A stretch of 40,067 nt of DNA from Pararhizobium antarcticum. GTDB taxonomy: Bacteria; Pseudomonadota; Alphaproteobacteria; Rhizobiales; Rhizobiaceae. The notes beneath the pieces were generated by a model. It was not told the DNA's origin, made no database searches, and saw only the letters and a list, made by a program, of their open reading frames with translations. This document shows positions 36,172-40,067 of this stretch, piece by piece. Within the stretch, counting starts at the first letter, position 1; the number at the start of each line of letters is the position of its first letter. The stretch covers positions 1 through 40,067 of the forward strand of contig NZ_LSRP01000100.1 of assembly GCF_001885585.1 (NCBI RefSeq). Reading direction: 5' to 3'. A program made the translations under genes and the position numbers.

Positions 36172-37563
36172 ATGGCCCCCTATCAGTATATCGCCCGCCC
36201 ATCGCCGTTCAACACCGCCGCTGGCACGACCCTGCCGATCTTCGCGGTGACGCCGGCCCACATCGATCTCGGCGCCATCGACCCGATCGCGCTCGACTGG
36301 GCGCGCAAGGCCGGCTTCAAGGCTGAACCCGGGGCGGTGCTGCTGATTCCATCTTCGGATGGGCATCTGGGCGGCGCACTCCTTGGTCTGGGATCCAATC
36401 CGTCGCAGGCACCATTCCTCACAGGCAAGCTCGCCCGTGCGCTGCCGGCCGGCAAATGGCATATCGAGACTGCACCGCTGACGGCCAATCGCCTGGCGCT
36501 CGGCTATGGTCTCGGTTCCTATCGTTTCGATCGCTACAAGCCATCGAAGGTCGAGGCGCCGACCCTGATGATCCCGGCGGATGCAGATGCAAGCGACATC
36601 AAGCGTCAGCTTGCCGGGGTCTTTCTCGCCCGCGACCTGATCAATGTGCCGACCAATGATCTCGGACCGAACGCGTTGGAGGCGGCCTTCCGTGCGCTTG
36701 CCGAACACTACAAGGCCAGCGTCTCCGTGGTTTCAGGAGACGATCTCCTGACGCAGAATTTCCCGCTGATCCACACCGTCGGCCGCGCCAGCGCCGAGGC
36801 ACCAAGGCTGCTGGAATTGCGCTGGGGCAAGAAGGGGCATCGCAAGGTGACCCTGGTCGGCAAGGGCGTCTGCTTCGACACCGGCGGGCTCGACATCAAG
36901 CCGGCAGCCTCGATGCTTCTGATGAAGAAGGATATGGGCGGTGCCGCCAATGTCATGGGCCTGGCGCTGATGATCATGGATGCAAAACTGAAGATCGACC
37001 TGCGTGTGCTGGTGCCCGTGGTCGAGAATTCCATTTCCGGCAATGCCTTCCGGCCGGGGGATATCTACCGCAGCCGCAAGGGCCTGACGGTGCAGATCGA
37101 CAATACCGATGCCGAGGGGCGATTGATCCTCGCCGATGCGCTTGCCTATGCGGATGAAGAGGAGAGCGATCTCGTCGTCGACATGGCGACCCTGACGGGC
37201 GCAGCCCGCGTCGCGCTCGGACCGGACCTGCCGCCCTTCTTTACGGACGACGAGGATCTGGCGCGCGACCTGACGGAATCGGCCCTCGCGGTCGACGATC
37301 CGATGTGGCGCATGCCGCTCTATATGGGCTACGACAAGGACATTTCGACCCGGATTGCCGATCTGACCAACGCGCCCTCCGGTGGCATGGCGGGATCAAT
37401 CACGGCAGCCTTGTTCCTCAAGCGCTTTGTCACCAATGCGAAGAGTTGGGTGCATTTCGATATTTTCGGCTGGGCCCAGTCCGAACGCCCGCATTCGCCT
37501 GTGGGTGGCGAGGCGCAGGCAATTCGCGCGCTCTATCACATGCTGGCGAAGGGCAGGAAATAG
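36172..37563 (+). CDS. Leucyl aminopeptidase family (M17) metallopeptidase
   Basis: A 463-residue M17 aminopeptidase. The active-site lysine K231 and metal ligand D236 lie in 'VGKGVCFDTGGLDIKP'. 'KKDMGGAANVMG' and the signature 'N-T-D313-A-E315-G-R317' complete the two-metal site. The N-terminal domain is shorter than in E. coli PepA (about 503), so it is nearer the PepB-like or short rhizobial type. The ATG follows AAGGACATCC. A short inverted repeat (CTGTTA/TAACAG, 36113-36128) lies upstream. It runs convergently with dnaA. Confidence 0.94.
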   Translation: MAPYQYIARPSPFNTAAGTTLPIFAVTPAHIDLGAIDPIALDWARKAGFKAEPGAVLLIPSSDGHLGGALLGLGSNPSQAPFLTGKLARALPAGKWHIETAPLTANRLALGYGLGSYRFDRYKPSKVEAPTLMIPADADASDIKRQLAGVFLARDLINVPTNDLGPNALEAAFRALAEHYKASVSVVSGDDLLTQNFPLIHTVGRASAEAPRLLELRWGKKGHRKVTLVGKGVCFDTGGLDIKPAASMLLMKKDMGGAANVMGLALMIMDAKLKIDLRVLVPVVENSISGNAFRPGDIYRSRKGLTVQIDNTDAEGRLILADALAYADEEESDLVVDMATLTGAARVALGPDLPPFFTDDEDLARDLTESALAVDDPMWRMPLYMGYDKDISTRIADLTNAPSGGMAGSITAALFLKRFVTNAKSWVHFDIFGWAQSERPHSPVGGEAQAIRALYHMLAKGRK

Positions 37564-37614
37564 CAGGGGGCACCGGCTTGGCGCGCGGGTCTCTGCGGTG
37601 TATTCGGCTGGCAA

Positions 37615-37647
37615 CCATCATTCCCGTGACAGGCACAGGAATGATGG
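37615..37647. terminator. Inverted repeat between the aminopeptidase and dnaA genes
   Basis: CCATCATTCC (37615-37624) and GGAATGATGG (37638-37647) form a perfect 10-bp stem around a 13-nt loop in the convergent gap. No T-run follows on either strand, so a bidirectional terminator is only a fair guess. Confidence 0.4.
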
Positions 37648-37689
37648 AAAAGTCAGCGAGCATGGGTGAGCCGCAACCGGTCCGGTCTG

Positions 37690-39243
37690 CTATTCGTTGA
37701 TCAGGCGCTTCAAAAGCTCGATCTCATGGCAGAGCTTGGTATCGCCGGTGATCAGATCCTCGATCTTGCGCACGGCGTGAAGAACCGTTGTATGATCGCG
37801 TCCGCCGAAGCGACGGCCGATTTCCGGAAAGGAGCGCGGCGTCAGGGTCTTGGCCAGATACATGGCAATCTGGCGCGGCTTGACGATGACCCGCGTGCGG
37901 CGGTTCGAGACAAGTTCCTGGCGCGAGACATTGTAATGCTTGGCGACGACGCGCTGGATGTCTTCGATGCGCACCCGGCGCGGTTCGCCGGCGTTGACCA
38001 GGTGCCCGAGCAATTCGTCGACCCGTTCGATCGACAGGTGCGGCTCGAACGAGCGGCGGAACAGCAGCTGGTTGAAGGCACCTTCAAGCTCGCGGCCGCT
38101 GGCGGTGATGCTGCGCGCAACATGGCTCAGAATGTCGGCCGAGATATCGAGGGACGCATCATCCAGACGCGCGGTTTCGAGGCGGCGCTTGAGAATCTCG
38201 AGACGCATCTCGTAGTCCGGACCGTCCATTTCGATGGCGACACCACCCTGAAGGCGCGAGCGCACCCGTGGATCGAGCGATTCCAGTTCCCAGGGGGCAC
38301 GGTCTGCGGCAACGACGACCTGCTTGGCGCTGTCGAGCAGCATGTTGAGAAGATGGCAGAATTCGTGCTGGATCGACTTGCCCTGCAGGAACTGCATGTC
38401 GTCGATGACCAGGAGATCGATGTTGCGCAGCGTCTCCTTCAACGACAAGGCGTCATTGTCGCGGATCGCGGTGGCAAAGCGCCACATGAAATATTCAGCC
38501 GTCAGATAGACGACGCGCGGGGCGCGCGCACTCTGGATCGCGGCGGTGGCGACGGCCTGCAAAAGGTGGGTCTTGCCGAGGCCAACGCTCGAATGAATGA
38601 ACAGCGGATTGAAGCGAACGGCGCCGGCGCCGGCTTCGGCGATGGTCTTGGCTGCGGCGAGCGCCACCCGGTTGGAGGAGCCCTCGACAAAGCTGTCGAA
38701 TGTATAGCGGGCGTCGAGTGGCGAACCGAACAGCGGCCCGGCGACAGGGGCGGCCTTCTGGAAGCTGCTGAGCGCGGCTGTTGCATGATGGGCGACGGGC
38801 TGGGCCGAGCTGCGACGCGACTGCGCAGACGATGCGCTGTCGGAAATCATCGGCTGCACGGCGTCTTCCGTCGTCCCCGGACGGACACTGCGCGTGGCGG
38901 TCCGCACCAGGATCTCGACCTTCAGAACGTCAGCATCTTCCTGCTGCACCAGGCTGGTGATCAGGTCGAGGTAACGGTTGTTGATCCAGGACTTGAGGAA
39001 GGTCGTGGGGACGGACAGGCGGACGACGCTCTTGGAGGTCGAATGCAGCTTGAGACGGCCAAACCAGCTTGCGAAGACATCCGGGCCGACCTGTGCTTTC
39101 AGACGCGCGCTGACCCGCTCGAACAGTGCGTCCTGCCTCATCTCGATTTTTTCCCCCGTCGTTTCAGTCCGCTTGGACACGGCCTGAAATGTATTCTCCC
39201 CACTGCCGAATTCACCCGCCGCCTTGATCGTATTCATATGCAT
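37690..39243 (-). CDS. dnaA: Chromosomal replication initiator protein DnaA
   Basis: A 517-residue DnaA. Domain I has '[19 protein letters not shown]'. A variable Ala/Ser-rich linker (about 110-170) follows. Domain III is an AAA+ module with P-loop '[10 protein letters not shown]' (K224) and Walker B '[12 protein letters not shown]'. Domain IV carries the DnaA-box recognition signature '[16 protein letters not shown]'. The ATG at 39243 ([13 protein letters not shown]) has GGAAGG at good spacing; an ATG at 39264 is in frame but lacks one. The long upstream region suggests its own promoter and transcript leader. No oriC-like box cluster is seen beside it. Confidence 0.97.
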   Translation of the reverse strand: MHMNTIKAAGEFGSGENTFQAVSKRTETTGEKIEMRQDALFERVSARLKAQVGPDVFASWFGRLKLHSTSKSVVRLSVPTTFLKSWINNRYLDLITSLVQQEDADVLKVEILVRTATRSVRPGTTEDAVQPMISDSASSAQSRRSSAQPVAHHATAALSSFQKAAPVAGPLFGSPLDARYTFDSFVEGSSNRVALAAAKTIAEAGAGAVRFNPLFIHSSVGLGKTHLLQAVATAAIQSARAPRVVYLTAEYFMWRFATAIRDNDALSLKETLRNIDLLVIDDMQFLQGKSIQHEFCHLLNMLLDSAKQVVVAADRAPWELESLDPRVRSRLQGGVAIEMDGPDYEMRLEILKRRLETARLDDASLDISADILSHVARSITASGRELEGAFNQLLFRRSFEPHLSIERVDELLGHLVNAGEPRRVRIEDIQRVVAKHYNVSRQELVSNRRTRVIVKPRQIAMYLAKTLTPRSFPEIGRRFGGRDHTTVLHAVRKIEDLITGDTKLCHEIELLKRLINE

Positions 39244-39553
39244 TCTGCCGCCTTCCAAAGTCATTCCGGGATGCCGGCATCGCTGCCGCCATCATTCCTT
39301 TATATCTGTCCTCCACGGCCTTTTTCCAAAGGTCATGCCGCAAAGGCCAGACGCTCGCCACGCCGACAAAGGTTCCTCATAAACCCTCTTCGCCATGTAT
39401 CCGCATAACTTGCATCTGCGAGCCTTTGAAGGCAGCCGCCGATGCAATGTCCCCGCTATGCGTTTTCCAGTCATGATGCCGAAGCATCCGACAGGCCTGT
39501 CTCTTTCCCTCCCGATCCCCGAACCCTCGTGAAGAACGGCAACCAGGCATGCA

Positions 39554-39609
39554 GCGGGTGCGTCTCTGATGCACCCGCGTCTTGATCAAGACGCCGCCCT
39601 TTGCAGGGC
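39554..39609. repeat. Three back-to-back hairpins in the dnaA upstream region
   Basis: GCGGGTGC/GCACCCGC (39554-39561 with 39571-39578, loop 9) is followed by the perfect 18-bp palindrome GCGTCTTGATCAAGACGC (39577-39594). GCCCT/AGGGC with loop TTGC (39596-39609) comes next. Nearby GCACC (39611-39615) can also pair with GGTGC of the first stem, giving an alternative fold. The function is unknown; see findings. Confidence 0.6.
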
Positions 39610-39885
39610 AGCACCTCAATCCAATTCTACGACGCGGCAGAAGGTCCGTTGCAACCGGAAGACGTAGATCCGCAATCCGGTACGCGATAATCGCCCGGTT
39701 GAAATCTGCTTCCAATTGATGGAACGTGTGGAACCACCCCGTACAGACGGCAAGTGAAAATGTACTGCCCCTGAAGGCTGCCCTTTTCATCTTTTTCGCA
39801 GGTCTTGCCCGCGCCCTCTGTGGAAATCATTTAGGCAGGATCGTGACACAAGATCAATCACGAATTTTGTGGCTCCGGAGGGCCC

Positions 39886-39906
39886 GGGCGTTGACTCCCA
39901 ACGCCC
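39886..39906. repeat. GGGCGTTG/CAACGCCC hairpin
   Basis: An 8-bp perfect stem (39886-39893 with 39899-39906) around ACTCC. The loop and the last base of the left arm form a GACTC site, so methylation could touch this structure. No T-run follows on either strand. Confidence 0.4.
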
Positions 39907-39997
39907 GTCCTGCATGGGCCTGAGGCTCCCGGATAAGAATCGCTTTTGAATCAAGGGCTTTGATTTTTGGCCCGAAGCTTAGCTGGCAAAAAGCACG

Positions 39998-40052
39998 AAA
40001 AATAAAAAATCGCTTGACTCGTATTGGCTCGATAAGCCTCCCGGCAAGAGTC
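39998..40052 (-). terminator. Possible terminator of a leftward gene beyond the right edge
   Basis: On the leftward strand, GACTC pairs with GAGTC (plus positions 40048-40052 and 40016-40020) around an inner GGCT/AGCC stem (40026-40038). A run rich in T follows within about 6 nt (plus-strand A run 39998-40009). It would end a gene lying off the window to the right. Confidence 0.35.
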
Positions 40053-40067
40053 TGCAAAGAGCGAGCA

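Larger units (their letters stand above)
39244..40067. promoter_or_regulatory. Upstream region of dnaA, no gene found
   Basis: This 824-bp region to the right edge has no convincing coding sequence; the open frames within it are low-complexity and lack homology that I recognise. It holds a palindrome GATGCCGGCATC (39270-39281), three adjacent hairpins (39554-39609), a hairpin at 39886-39906, five GANTC sites (39893-40052) and a terminator-like structure at the far right. In related genomes the ribosomal protein gene rpsT often lies upstream of dnaA, and it could begin just beyond the edge; this is recollection, not seen here. Confidence 0.6.

Noticed and set aside
37666..39408. A 580-residue rightward open frame over dnaA
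   Set aside because: It is the antisense shadow of dnaA, with no motif and biased composition.
39377..39790. A 137-residue leftward open frame in the dnaA upstream region
   Set aside because: It crosses the three hairpins, is Arg/Cys-rich with no recognisable family, and has no ribosome-binding site.
39244..40067. Chromosomal origin beside dnaA
   Set aside because: I saw no cluster of TTATCCACA-like boxes and no strong AT-rich unwinding element. In Caulobacter and S. meliloti the origin lies near hemE rather than dnaA.

Overview
The window looks like chromosomal DNA of an alphaproteobacterium, most likely Rhizobiaceae (Rhizobium/Agrobacterium group). This is inferred from the GC-rich coding bias, a cpa-type Tad pilus locus in the order known from Caulobacter and Agrobacterium, the rhizobial-looking DnaA, and several GANTC (CcrM-type methylation) sites near dnaA. 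I see no insertion sequences, phage genes, tRNA, rRNA or CRISPR arrays. The gene content looks like ordinary backbone rather than a transferred island.

Layout. (1) 82-1393: a BMP-family periplasmic nucleoside-type binding protein and, convergent with it, slyX. (2) 1541-13080: a Tad (tight adherence, Flp pilus) locus. A leftward arm carries two tandemly duplicated Flp pilins, cpaA (prepilin peptidase), cpaB, cpaC (secretin), cpaD, cpaE, cpaF (ATPase), tadB and tadC. A short rightward arm carries a free-standing copy of the CpaC N-terminal domain and two TadE-like minor pseudopilins. The Tad pilotin-like TPR lipoprotein (tadD type) lies apart, at 35.2-36.0 kb. (3) 13205-23017: nucleoside salvage. 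deoB, add and upp run rightward and end at a strong terminator. A retropepsin-like protease follows. deoA, deoC, cdd and a three-gene nucleoside ABC transporter run leftward. Together they would import nucleosides, deaminate adenosine and cytidine, phosphorolyse thymidine and uridine, isomerise (deoxy)ribose-1-phosphate, cleave deoxyribose-5-phosphate and recover uracil.

(4) 23358-35184: a rightward set that looks like one amine or amide catabolic unit. It holds a 976-residue fusion of a small-molecule kinase, a degenerate M23-like segment and a class III aminotransferase-fold PLP enzyme; a YtcJ-like amidohydrolase; a polyamine-type ABC importer (PotABCD type); an acetylpolyamine deacetylase of the HDAC fold; an N-carbamoylputrescine amidase-like nitrilase; and a class C beta-lactamase-fold (NylB-like) serine hydrolase. 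No single described pathway that I know uses this full set, so it is the best candidate here for an uncharacterised system. (5) 35211-40067: tadD-type lipoprotein, an M17 leucyl aminopeptidase, dnaA, and an 800-bp dnaA upstream region. That region holds three back-to-back hairpins and a cluster of five GANTC sites.

Start sites were chosen by ribosome-binding sequence, overlap with the upstream gene and family length. Several differ from the longest possible ORF and are noted. All functional calls come from reading motifs by eye; no database search was run.
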